From NCBI RefSeq assembly GCF_003234265.2, contig NZ_CP126256.1, positions 682,001 to 746,000 of the forward strand: a DNA stretch of 64,000 nt, written 5' to 3'. Position 1 is the first letter of the stretch. Every line of letters begins with the position of its first letter. Below are positions 33,051 to 40,413 of this stretch, piece after piece. The translations under genes were made by a program, and so were the position numbers. A model generated the notes under the pieces. That model was not told the DNA's origin and did no database searches. It worked only from the letters and a program-made list of their open reading frames with translations. The DNA comes from Curtobacterium sp. MCSS17_015 (GTDB lineage: Bacteria > Actinomycetota > Actinomycetes > Actinomycetales > Microbacteriaceae).

Positions 33051-34640
33051 TCAGGCGGCCACGGCCCTTCCGGCGCTGCGGTCGGCAGCCGCGTCTCCGC
33101 GCAGCATGCGTTCCGCGGTCCGGAGGGACAGCGCCATGATCGTCAGGGCCGGGTTGGCGATGACCGCACTCGGGAACACCGAGTTGTCCGCGATCCAGAG
33201 GTTCGGGACGTCCCACGAGCGACCGGCGGCGTCGACCACCGAGCTGTCGCCGTGCGCGCCCATGCGAGCCGTGCCGATGGTGTGCGCGGTCCGCTCCAGC
33301 ACCCGGACGTCCTGACCGCCCGCTGCCTCGACGATCGCGGTCATGGAGCGGACCGCATGCCGACGGATGGCCTCCTCGTTGGCGCCGGGCGTGAAGGTGA
33401 CGGTCGCCTTGCGGACCCCGTGCTCGTCGACCTCGTCCCCGAGCACGAGCCGGTTGTCCTCGTACGGCAGGCACTCGGCGTTGATGCCGACACCGGCCAT
33501 GTACGGGTAGTCGCGCATCGCCGCGACCAGGGCAGCACCACGGAGCCCGCCGCCCCGCACCAGGGACGTGGCGAAGGTGAGCGGCTGCACGCCGAGGCTC
33601 TGGATGAGGTACCCGCCGGCGAAGTCCGCGTCGGTGGGCCGGACGAAGTCCTCGCTGATGATCGAGGACGGGTACCCGCGGTAGGACCGCATCGACTCAT
33701 CGAACCGTGCCCAGACCTGGGTCGCACCGTGCGCGGTGAAGTTCCGCCCGACCTGCCCACTGCTGTTCGCGATCCCGGTGTGCAGCAGCAGACGCGGCGT
33801 CTCGACCCCGCCGGCGGCGAGGACGAGTGCTCGGGTGCGCTGGCGGTGGTCACGGCCGTCCTGACGGTAGACGACCGCCCCGACCTCGCCGCGGGCGTCG
33901 AGCTCGATGCCGTGCACGAAGGACTCCGGGCGGATCTCGGCGCCGAACGCCACGGCAGTGGGCAGGTACGTGGTGTCCATCGACACCTTCGCCCCGTTCC
34001 GGCAGCCCTGGTGGCACGAGCCGCACGAGACGCAGGCGTGCCGGAGCCCGTGGTGCTCCTGCTGGCGGTCCTCGGTGGTCAGGGCGACGGGCGCGTCGGT
34101 CGCGGTGATCCCGGCCGCCGCGGCACCGCGCACCATCATGTCGGACGAGGCGTTCCGACCGGGCGGACGCATCGAGTACCGCCGGGCGGGGTCCCACGGG
34201 TAGTGTTCCGGGCCCGCGACACCCACGTCGTGTTCGACCTGCTCGATGGAGCGGACGAGTTCGGCGTGGTCGACCGGCCAGTCGTGACCGTACCCGGACT
34301 CCGTCGCCAGGCGCAGGTCGTGGGCGCTCGGGCGGGGCGTGAAGGCACCCCAGTGCAGTGTGGACCCACCGACTCCGGTACCGCTGTTGTTCGGACCGAA
34401 CGCGGTCGGAGTGCCGCCGCCGCTGATCCGCTCCTCCATCCAGTTGATGTCGGCCGGAGCCACGACCTCGTCGGGCAGGTGGTCGCCCGGCTCGGTGTTG
34501 CGACCGGCCTCGAGCGCGACGACCCGGAGGCCGGCGCGCGCGAGGGTCGCGAGGAGGGGCGCCCCACCCGCTCCGGTCCCGACGACGACCACGTCGACGG
34601 TCTCGTCCTCGCCGTACCGACGCTGGTGGTCGAGCCTCAT
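33051..34640 (-). CDS. GMC family FAD-dependent oxidoreductase
   Basis: A 529-residue flavoprotein of the glucose-methanol-choline family, in the branch of large subunits of gluconate- and sorbitol-type dehydrogenases. FAD motif VVVVGTGAGGAPLLATLARA, then GVGGSTLHWGAFTPRPS, a cysteine-rich stretch CVSCGSCHQGC, and the C-terminal NLWIADNSVFPSAVIANPAL. It overlaps the stop of the upstream hydrolase fusion gene by four bases. That gene carries a domain like the small subunit such dehydrogenases need, so the two probably form one enzyme. No cytochrome subunit is adjacent. Substrate unknown (sugar or alcohol). Confidence 0.87.
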   Translation of the reverse strand: MRLDHQRRYGEDETVDVVVVGTGAGGAPLLATLARAGLRVVALEAGRNTEPGDHLPDEVVAPADINWMEERISGGGTPTAFGPNNSGTGVGGSTLHWGAFTPRPSAHDLRLATESGYGHDWPVDHAELVRSIEQVEHDVGVAGPEHYPWDPARRYSMRPPGRNASSDMMVRGAAAAGITATDAPVALTTEDRQQEHHGLRHACVSCGSCHQGCRNGAKVSMDTTYLPTAVAFGAEIRPESFVHGIELDARGEVGAVVYRQDGRDHRQRTRALVLAAGGVETPRLLLHTGIANSSGQVGRNFTAHGATQVWARFDESMRSYRGYPSSIISEDFVRPTDADFAGGYLIQSLGVQPLTFATSLVRGGGLRGAALVAAMRDYPYMAGVGINAECLPYEDNRLVLGDEVDEHGVRKATVTFTPGANEEAIRRHAVRSMTAIVEAAGGQDVRVLERTAHTIGTARMGAHGDSSVVDAAGRSWDVPNLWIADNSVFPSAVIANPALTIMALSLRTAERMLRGDAAADRSAGRAVAA

Positions 34641-35986
34641 CGTGTCACTCCGTCCGGTTCCCACGCTTCGCGCTGCCCGGCTCCGAGCAGCTGGAAGCCC
34701 TGCTTGCGCACCCCGTCCCCGCCGTTGGCGAAGCCGTCGTAGTCGATCCCGGCCATCGTCGCCGGGTGTGCGAGCCACTGTCGGACGAGGTCGACGCCGG
34801 CGTCCTCCGACCACGCGCGGAGCTGCCCGGCGTCGAGGGTTCCGGCGGCGGGCGTGTACCCACCGGCGTCGATCGCGTCGAGCACGTCGGCGAGGTGCTC
34901 GTCGGAGACGGCCGCTTCCGGTGCGAGGGTGTCGAGGGCAGCCCGGTAGGCGTCCGGGTCGGCCGGCAGCCCGTCCCGGCGCCAGCCGTCACCCTCTCCC
35001 GCGGCGAGTTGCGCGTCGACGCGGAGTGCCAGGTCGATCCCCCGGTCACCGTGCTGCGGCACGACCACACGGGCGACGGCGCGGAGGACGTCGAGCTGCG
35101 CCGGGGTGAGGGCACGCGGTGACGCTGCCGGATCGTCGGGCAGAGCGCGCGCTGCGAGGACCCCGCGGGTCCTCGCGCTCACCCGCGGCGAGGCGATCAC
35201 CCGCGCGGACGCGGTCGGGACGACGGGCCCGTGGTCCACGCGACGCTCCCAGAACGAGCGGATCCGGTCGGCGACGGCGTCGGGCTGTTCCCACGGCAGG
35301 AGGTGGGCGGCACCGGGGACGACGTCGAACTCGCCCTGCGGCCAGTGCGGCAGGGTCAGGCGGCGCTGGGCGTCGGGTCCGAGGTCGCCGTCCTCGGCAC
35401 CGGCGAGCACGAGTGCTGGCACCGGGTTCGGGTCGACGGTGTCGGACCAGTCCTCCCGGCTGCCGCGGAGGAGCCATGCAGTCCACGCGGCCGGATCGGC
35501 GCGCTGCACGTCGTGCACGGCCGTGGCGTACGGCTCGGGCGGCAACTGGTCGGCCGTGTTCGCGTCGACGAACTCGGCGGCCTCGTCGGGTCCGATCTCG
35601 TGGTCCGCCGCCCACGCGAGCATCCGCGTCCGACGAGCCTCCTCCATCGGTTCGGGGGAGAGTGGGGAGGCGGCGAGGAGCACGACCGCCCGCAGGCCGA
35701 ACAGCCCGTTCGTGCCGCTCATGGTGCGGTCGGCGACCACCGCGGCGACCTTGCCGCCCATCGAGTGGCCGACGAGGGCCCACTCCGTCGCGCCGCTCGT
35801 CCCGATCGCCCGCTCGACGAGCTCGGCCATCTCCTCGACGGTCGTGCCGGTCACCGCCGAGCTCGTCCCGAAGCCCGGCAGGTCGATGCCGACCAGGTCG
35901 ATGGTGCCGCCGAGGCGCGCGCGCAGTGCCACGAACTCCTCGGAGCTGGACCCGAGGGCGTGGAGGCAGAACGCGGTCGCCGTCAT
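34637..35986 (-). CDS. alpha/beta hydrolase fused to a gluconate-2-dehydrogenase subunit-3-like domain
   Basis: A 449-residue two-domain protein. Residues 1 to about 245 are an alpha/beta hydrolase (nucleophile elbow GHSMGGK at about 74, acid near AGAEDGDLG, His in VPGAAHLLPWEQPDAV). After a linker, about 270-449 resembles the gluconate 2-dehydrogenase small subunit (LTPAQLDVLRAVARVVVPQH, and the ending VRQWLAHPATMAGIDYDGF). That small subunit normally stands alone beside the GMC large subunit; here it is fused to a hydrolase and overlaps the GMC gene by ATGA. A lactonase-type role on the dehydrogenase product is a reasonable guess, unproven. Confidence 0.75.
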   Translation of the reverse strand: MTATAFCLHALGSSSEEFVALRARLGGTIDLVGIDLPGFGTSSAVTGTTVEEMAELVERAIGTSGATEWALVGHSMGGKVAAVVADRTMSGTNGLFGLRAVVLLAASPLSPEPMEEARRTRMLAWAADHEIGPDEAAEFVDANTADQLPPEPYATAVHDVQRADPAAWTAWLLRGSREDWSDTVDPNPVPALVLAGAEDGDLGPDAQRRLTLPHWPQGEFDVVPGAAHLLPWEQPDAVADRIRSFWERRVDHGPVVPTASARVIASPRVSARTRGVLAARALPDDPAASPRALTPAQLDVLRAVARVVVPQHGDRGIDLALRVDAQLAAGEGDGWRRDGLPADPDAYRAALDTLAPEAAVSDEHLADVLDAIDAGGYTPAAGTLDAGQLRAWSEDAGVDLVRQWLAHPATMAGIDYDGFANGGDGVRKQGFQLLGAGQREAWEPDGVTR

Positions 35987-36198
35987 GCGTCGTTCCTACC
36001 TCCGGGATCGCCCCGGTCCACAGCACGGTGTACCCCGTCACCGGAGGCGCGCGCGGCACCCTCGAAGCCGAGGCGGGCGGTCTGAGTCGGGACGCCACGG
36101 GCCTCCCGGTCCTCGTCACGACGCGATCGCAGCGGCCCGACGTGGCGTCCCGCGGATGGGGGACCGGATTTCATCCGCATAACGCACCATCAGGTGTG

Positions 36199-36204
36199 TA
36201 GTCT
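36199..36204 (+). promoter_or_regulatory. -10 box for the 38-residue peptide gene
   Basis: TAGTCT, the only good TANNNT box in the 282-bp gap upstream of the small gene. No clear -35. It gives a leader of about 60 bases. Confidence 0.35.
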
Positions 36205-36268
36205 GCCTAACTACTGATCCAGGAGCATGCTGGAGCGGTACACGCAGCAACCCGGAAGGATCCGTCAG

Positions 36269-36385
36269 ATGCACACGAAGCCCGCGACGCAGTCGTTCGT
36301 GGACGGGGACACCCCCACCGAAGCGATCGACATGAGCGCACTCTTCGCCGAACAGGCCCGCGAGAGCCTGGTCGACTCCATCTGA
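36269..36385 (+). CDS. small acidic peptide, 38 residues
   Basis: An ATG with GGAAGGA nine bases upstream opens a 38-codon frame: MHTKPATQSFVDGDTPTEAI, then DMSALFAEQARESLVDSI. Its own hairpin of the GGGAGGC type follows 17 bases after the stop, and a TAGTCT box lies upstream, so it looks like a complete small gene. The second half can form an amphipathic acidic helix. No cysteine, no signal peptide, no membrane helix. I do not recognise it; a regulatory or modified peptide precursor are both possible. Confidence 0.5.
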   Translation: MHTKPATQSFVDGDTPTEAIDMSALFAEQARESLVDSI

Positions 36386-36401
36386 TCGGACCGTCCGGTC
36401 C

Positions 36402-36423
36402 GGGAGGCCGGTACCGGTCTCCC
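36402..36423 (+). terminator. terminator after the 38-residue peptide gene
   Basis: Bases 36402-36411 and 36414-36423 pair over 10 bp with one G-T wobble and a central GGTACC palindrome, 17 bases after the stop. Confidence 0.5.
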
Positions 36424-36490
36424 CGTCGCCTCACGAGGTGACACCCCTGCACCACAACGGCACTCCGTGCCCGTCTCGAAAGGCACTCCC

Positions 36491-36760
36491 ATGAGCTTCC
36501 TCGGCTTCATCCTCCTCGGCCTCATCGCCGGCGCCATCGCCAAGCTGATCCTCCCCGGTCGCCAGGGTGGCGGCTGGATCGCCACGCTCGTCCTCGGTGT
36601 CATCGGCGCCCTCATCGGCGGTTGGCTCGGCGGCCTCATCTTCAACGTGGGCTACGACGGCTTCTTCAGCATCCAGTCGTGGATCATCGCGATCGTCGGC
36701 GCCATCATCGTCCTGCTCATCTGGGGCGCGATCACCGGTCGCCGCGGCGCCCGCGCCTGA
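36491..36760 (+). CDS. GlsB/YeaQ/YmgE family stress-associated membrane protein
   Basis: An 89-residue membrane protein with three helices rich in glycine (FLGFILLGLIAGAIAKLILP, WIATLVLGVIGALIGGWLGG, WIIAIVGAIIVLLIWGAITG). This matches the GlsB/YeaQ/YmgE (transglycosylase-associated) family, induced by stress in several bacteria; function unclear. The LPGRQGGGW turn after helix one is the family signature. RBS AAAGG. Followed by a strong terminator. Confidence 0.88.
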   Translation: MSFLGFILLGLIAGAIAKLILPGRQGGGWIATLVLGVIGALIGGWLGGLIFNVGYDGFFSIQSWIIAIVGAIIVLLIWGAITGRRGARA

Positions 36761-36788
36761 CCGACCCCGCGGCACACGCCGCCGAGAC

Positions 36789-36822
36789 GACGAGCCCCGC
36801 ACCGTCAGGTGCGGGGCTCGTC
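36789..36822 (+). terminator. strong terminator after the GlsB-like gene
   Basis: Bases 36789-36803 and 36808-36822 form a perfect 15-bp stem with the 4-base loop GTCA. Confidence 0.8.
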
Positions 36823-36901
36823 TGCGTCCGGGGCGGACCCGCTCCGGTGATGCTGCCCGCCCGGCTGCGACTGTCGGTGGTGCGCGTCAGGCTGACCGTG
36901 C

Positions 36902-37867
36902 ATGGACTCCGTCGAACAACCCCTCGTGCACGTCGACCACCGCGGCTTCGCCGTCGATGAAGCGGTCGCGTTCTACGAGCGCGTCTACTCGAGCCACGAC
37001 ATCCACATCGGCGAGCCCGCGGCCGAGGGGTTCTCCTGGCGCTACCGAGCGGTCGGCGACGACGACGTCACCGTCGGCACGTCGTCGGTGGCAGCGCGCC
37101 GCTGGGGCACGGTCGAACCCGGCGACGACTACGTGCTCGCCTGGGCGTCGGCACCCGGAATCCGGCTCGACACCGGGTCAGCGGACCCGATCGAGATGCA
37201 GCCCGGCGTACCCGTGATGTACCCGGCGGGGCGCGCGTTCGCGTTCGACGCCGCTCCGACCGCCCAGCACGTCATCCGCTTCGACCGGTCCTTCCTCGAG
37301 TCCGTCGCCGCCGCGCGAGAGGGCGACCTTCCGGCACCGCTGCGCTTCGCGCGCGACCCGGACCCTGACGCCCTGCACCGTCTGCGCACGGTGATCGCGG
37401 GAGCAGCGGCAGCGCTGCTCGACCCGCGCACCGACCGTGACCGCCGGACCGCACTGAACACGACCGTCGCCGAGGCCGTCGTCGACACCTTCCGAGCTGC
37501 TCCCGCCGCGCCGTCCGGACTCCTGAGCGACGGTCCGGCGACGATGCGGATCGCCCAGGAGTGGATGGTCGCGAACGCTCGGCGACCGATCACGATCACC
37601 GACGTCAGCGAGGCCGCCGGGGTCGCCGTGCGGTCCCTGCAGGCGTCGTTCCGTCGGCACACCGGTGCGTCGCCGATGCACTTCCTCCGGCAGGTGCGGT
37701 TGCACCGGGTCCGGGCCGAACTCACCGCGGCCGACCCCGACGTCACGACGGTCGCACAGGTCGCCCTCGGGTGGGGCGTCGGGCACCTCGGGCGGTTCTC
37801 GGGGACCTACGCGGCGACCTTCGGTGAGCCGCCGTCGGTGACGCTGCGCCGTCGCCGGACCGTCTGA
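36902..37867 (+). CDS. AraC family transcriptional regulator
   Basis: A 321-residue regulator with an N-terminal sensing domain (FSWRYRAVGDDDVTVGTSSV, VEPGDDYVLAWASAPG) and a C-terminal AraC DNA-binding domain (ITDVSEAAGVAVRSLQASFR, HFLRQVRLHRVRAELTAADP, GVGHLGRFSGTYAATFGEPP). The ATG lacks a Shine-Dalgarno and has CAGGCT eight bases upstream. It is related to the AraC proteins at 31816 and 38392. Targets unknown. Confidence 0.85.
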   Translation: MDSVEQPLVHVDHRGFAVDEAVAFYERVYSSHDIHIGEPAAEGFSWRYRAVGDDDVTVGTSSVAARRWGTVEPGDDYVLAWASAPGIRLDTGSADPIEMQPGVPVMYPAGRAFAFDAAPTAQHVIRFDRSFLESVAAAREGDLPAPLRFARDPDPDALHRLRTVIAGAAAALLDPRTDRDRRTALNTTVAEAVVDTFRAAPAAPSGLLSDGPATMRIAQEWMVANARRPITITDVSEAAGVAVRSLQASFRRHTGASPMHFLRQVRLHRVRAELTAADPDVTTVAQVALGWGVGHLGRFSGTYAATFGEPPSVTLRRRRTV

Positions 37868-38048
37868 CCCGCCCTCCTCACGAGCAGTCAGGGTGCTGCC
37901 GATGCGCGCAGCGGACACGGTGTCCCGTCGACGTACTCCCGCGAGTCCACCTACGCCGTCTTCTTCGCGGGCGTCTGACCCGACGTTGCGCACCCGGACC
38001 GCGTGCGGCGGCCCCGTTGCCAGGCGCACCGCCGCCGGGCCGCGTGCG

Positions 38049-38054
38049 TAGGCT
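38049..38054 (+). promoter_or_regulatory. leaderless -10 box for the 86-residue gene
   Basis: TAGGCT, seven bases, then the ATG at 38062; no Shine-Dalgarno. Confidence 0.55.
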
Positions 38055-38061
38055 GGACGGC

Positions 38062-38322
38062 ATGTCCGACTTCACCGCAGACCAGGCCGCCGTCGTCCGT
38101 GTCGAACGCGCAGAGGAGGGCCGCTGGGACCTCACGATCGTGAGTGACAGCGGTGTCGCCATGGGCCACGGGATCCACCTCTTCGACCGTTCCCAGGACG
38201 ACGGGGTCGACGAACTCGCCGCCGCCGCGGAGTTCGTCCGCGGCTACGGCTTCCGGTTCGAGGGGGACGCCGTGCAGCAGGACGGCCCGGACGCGTTCTG
38301 GGCACCGCTCATCCGCAGCTGA
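38062..38322 (+). CDS. hypothetical protein, 86 residues
   Basis: A small acidic cytoplasmic protein (DFTADQAAVVRVERAEEGRW, DLTIVSDSGVAMGHGIHLFD, then FWAPLIRS) of no family I recognise. The predicted pattern is beta strands and one helix. A clean leaderless promoter (TAGGCT, seven bases, ATG) and biased codon positions support it as a gene. It lies between two AraC genes on the same strand. Confidence 0.6.
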   Translation: MSDFTADQAAVVRVERAEEGRWDLTIVSDSGVAMGHGIHLFDRSQDDGVDELAAAAEFVRGYGFRFEGDAVQQDGPDAFWAPLIRS

Positions 38323-38391
38323 CCGCTCCCGACCGTCCCTGAGCGGGTGACGGTCGGTCGCCGGGTGGTCCCCGGATGGGATGATGGCCGG

Positions 38392-39600
38392 GTGCCACCG
38401 ACCGACGACGACAACGGGTTCCGCAAACAGCGGTTCACGGACGCCGGCGGCTCGGACTACACGGCGATCTTCCGATCGGAGTACTCCGAGCGGGGACTCA
38501 CCGACGCCACCTCGACGGTCACCGGCACCTTCGCGACCGAGGGCACCCGCTTCGAGTACTTCCTCATCGGCGACGCCGACCTGACCCTGCGGACGATGAA
38601 CGCGCACGGCGGTCGTCGTGGCGGGGTGATCGGGCCGCGGGACGACCACGTGCTGTTCTGGCTCCAGCAAGGCCGCCTCGAGATGCACTTCGCGGACCGG
38701 TCCCGGGTGGTCGAGCCGGGGAGCCCCTACATCGCGTCGGCGTCCGAGGCGTACCGCTTCGCGTCCGAGGGCACCGTCTACAACGGCGTGCACATCTCCG
38801 ACGCGTTCCTCCGGAAGACCGCGGCCGAGCTCGGGTACCGGATGCCGGACGGGCCGGTGCTGTTCGACCAGCAGGACGAGCGGGTCGCCCGCCACGGGCC
38901 GCTGCGTCGCCTGCTGGGCGAGGTCAGCCCGACGCTCATGGACGACCGGGTACGTGGGGCGATGCGGACGGCGCTGAACCGTCGGCTCGCGACCGTCGTC
39001 CTCGACACCTTCCCGCTCCGCGACCGGGGCGACGACGTCCCGACCGCGAGTCGTCTCCGTGACGCCATCGCGTTCATCGAGGAGCACGCGCGTGACCGGC
39101 CCTCGGTCCCGGCCATCGCGGCGGCGGCGGGGCTGAGCGAGCGCGGCCTGCAGGAGGTCTTCGCCCGGACGCTCGGGGTCACTCCGAACGGGTTCCTCCG
39201 CGACCAGCGGCTCGACGAGGTGCGCCGGGAGCTCCTCCGGGGAGCGTCCCCGAACAGCGTGCTCGAGGTCGCGCGGAAGTGGCGCTTCACGAACCCGAGC
39301 CGTTTCGCGGTCGCCTACCGCGCCCGTCACGGCGAGGACCCGTCGGCGACGCTCCGGGCGTCGACGTCGCAACGGTCCGACGGTCGCTCGTCGTGGCGGA
39401 TCCGGCGCGCGGTGGAGTACATCGAGGCGCACCTGGACGGGCCGTGCTCGGTGGCGGACATCGCCGCGGCGGCCGGCCTCCGGCCGCGCCGCCTGCAGCA
39501 GCTCTTCAAGGAGGAGCGGGCCACGACACCGACAGCGTTCCTCCGCGAGCTCCGAGCGCTGCGGCGCGCTGGCGGGGACTGGCCGGACCGGCGCTCCTGA
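38392..39600 (+). CDS. AraC family regulator with an extra partial DNA-binding domain
   Basis: A 402-residue regulator, longer than its two paralogs. The N-terminal sensing domain (FEYFLIGDADLTLRTMNAHG, GPRDDHVLFWLQQG) leads to a complete AraC domain at about 220-325 (VPAIAAAAGLSERGLQEVFA, RTLGVTPNGFLRDQRLDEVR, KWRFTNPSRFAVAYRARHGE). A second, partial copy then starts (AVEYIEAHLDGPCSVADIAA, AAGLRPRRLQQLFKEERATT, PTAFLRELRALRRAGG) and stops after the first helix-turn-helix. The GTG at 38392 has GATGAT six bases upstream. The duplication may alter DNA contacts. Targets unknown. Confidence 0.82.
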   Translation: MPPTDDDNGFRKQRFTDAGGSDYTAIFRSEYSERGLTDATSTVTGTFATEGTRFEYFLIGDADLTLRTMNAHGGRRGGVIGPRDDHVLFWLQQGRLEMHFADRSRVVEPGSPYIASASEAYRFASEGTVYNGVHISDAFLRKTAAELGYRMPDGPVLFDQQDERVARHGPLRRLLGEVSPTLMDDRVRGAMRTALNRRLATVVLDTFPLRDRGDDVPTASRLRDAIAFIEEHARDRPSVPAIAAAAGLSERGLQEVFARTLGVTPNGFLRDQRLDEVRRELLRGASPNSVLEVARKWRFTNPSRFAVAYRARHGEDPSATLRASTSQRSDGRSSWRIRRAVEYIEAHLDGPCSVADIAAAAGLRPRRLQQLFKEERATTPTAFLRELRALRRAGGDWPDRRS

Positions 39601-39631
39601 GACCCGTCCCGGTCCCTGGAGCGTGACCGGC

Positions 39632-39679
39632 GCCGGACGGGAGGCGCGGCTTGGGGCCGTCCCGGGCCTCCCGTCCGGC
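39632..39679. terminator. bidirectional terminator of the GGGAGGC family
   Basis: Bases 39632-39645 and 39666-39679 form a perfect 14-bp stem with a 20-base loop between the convergent AraC and TetR genes; its right arm reaches the TetR stop. Confidence 0.65.
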
Positions 39680-40344
39680 TACTCGGGCTGCTGCGGCGCG
39701 GCCGTGGCGAGCGCGACCATCTCGGCGACGACGGCGCGGAGGCGGGCGGCGAGGTCGGCCTGGGACTGCACACTGAAACGGTGCGCGGCCTCGGACAGCG
39801 CGGACATGACGAGGGCGACGGCGGTGCGGGCGGTGTCCTCGTCGGTCCGGGTGGTGACGACCGCGATGAGGGCCTGACGGGACTCGGCCATCCACCGCAT
39901 CACCATCGACGTCATCTCGGGGCGCCGGACGAGGAGTTCCTTGGCGCGGGCGCGGTCCGCCGAGAGCGGGACGGTGTCGGCGACCAGCTCGCAGACGTCG
40001 TCGATGAGCCGACCGTCAGCCGTCGCGAAGCGGTCACGGACGGCGTCGGGGACCTCGACGGTGTCGAGCCCGATGGCCGCGTGGGCCTTCGACGAGAAGT
40101 AGTTGAAGAACGTCCTGGGGGAGACGTCGGCGTCCGCGCAGATCTGCTCGACCGTGACGCCGTCGAGACCCTGCTCGGTGATCCGGGTGAGTGCGGCGTC
40201 GTGGATCGCCTGACGGGTCTGCTGCTTCTTGCGTTCCCGGAGCGTGCAGGGTCCGGTGCTGCCGGGGCGGACGCTGCCGTACCGTGTGGTGTCGGACGAT
40301 CCGCCGGTGTCGGCGTGCTGTGCGGGTGTTGCCGTGGTGGGCAC
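39679..40344 (-). CDS. TetR family transcriptional regulator
   Basis: A 221-residue TetR protein. After a 35-residue low-complexity start, the helix-turn-helix reads TRQAIHDAALTRITEQGLDG, VTVEQICADADVSPRTFFNY, FSSKAHAAIG. The C-terminal domain is all-helical. GTG start with GGAGGT six bases upstream. It follows the MFS exporter on the same strand but is separated from it by a strong hairpin, so it may have its own promoter. Likely represses the exporter. Confidence 0.86.
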   Translation of the reverse strand: MPTTATPAQHADTGGSSDTTRYGSVRPGSTGPCTLRERKKQQTRQAIHDAALTRITEQGLDGVTVEQICADADVSPRTFFNYFSSKAHAAIGLDTVEVPDAVRDRFATADGRLIDDVCELVADTVPLSADRARAKELLVRRPEMTSMVMRWMAESRQALIAVVTTRTDEDTARTAVALVMSALSEAAHRFSVQSQADLAARLRAVVAEMVALATAAPQQPE

Positions 40345-40374
40345 GGTGCGACCTCCGTTGGGGGGAGACGACGG

Positions 40375-40408
40375 CGGGCCGTCCGCTCGTGGTCGAGCGG
40401 ACGGCCCG
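40375..40408 (-). terminator. terminator between the MFS exporter and tetR
   Basis: Bases 40375-40389 and 40394-40408 form a perfect 15-bp stem with a 4-base loop. Confidence 0.75.
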
Positions 40409-40413
40409 GATGG

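Noticed and set aside
36195..36215. Possible DtxR/iron box upstream of the 38-residue gene
   Set aside because: Only the CCTAA core and a few flanking bases agree with the consensus; too many mismatches to support.
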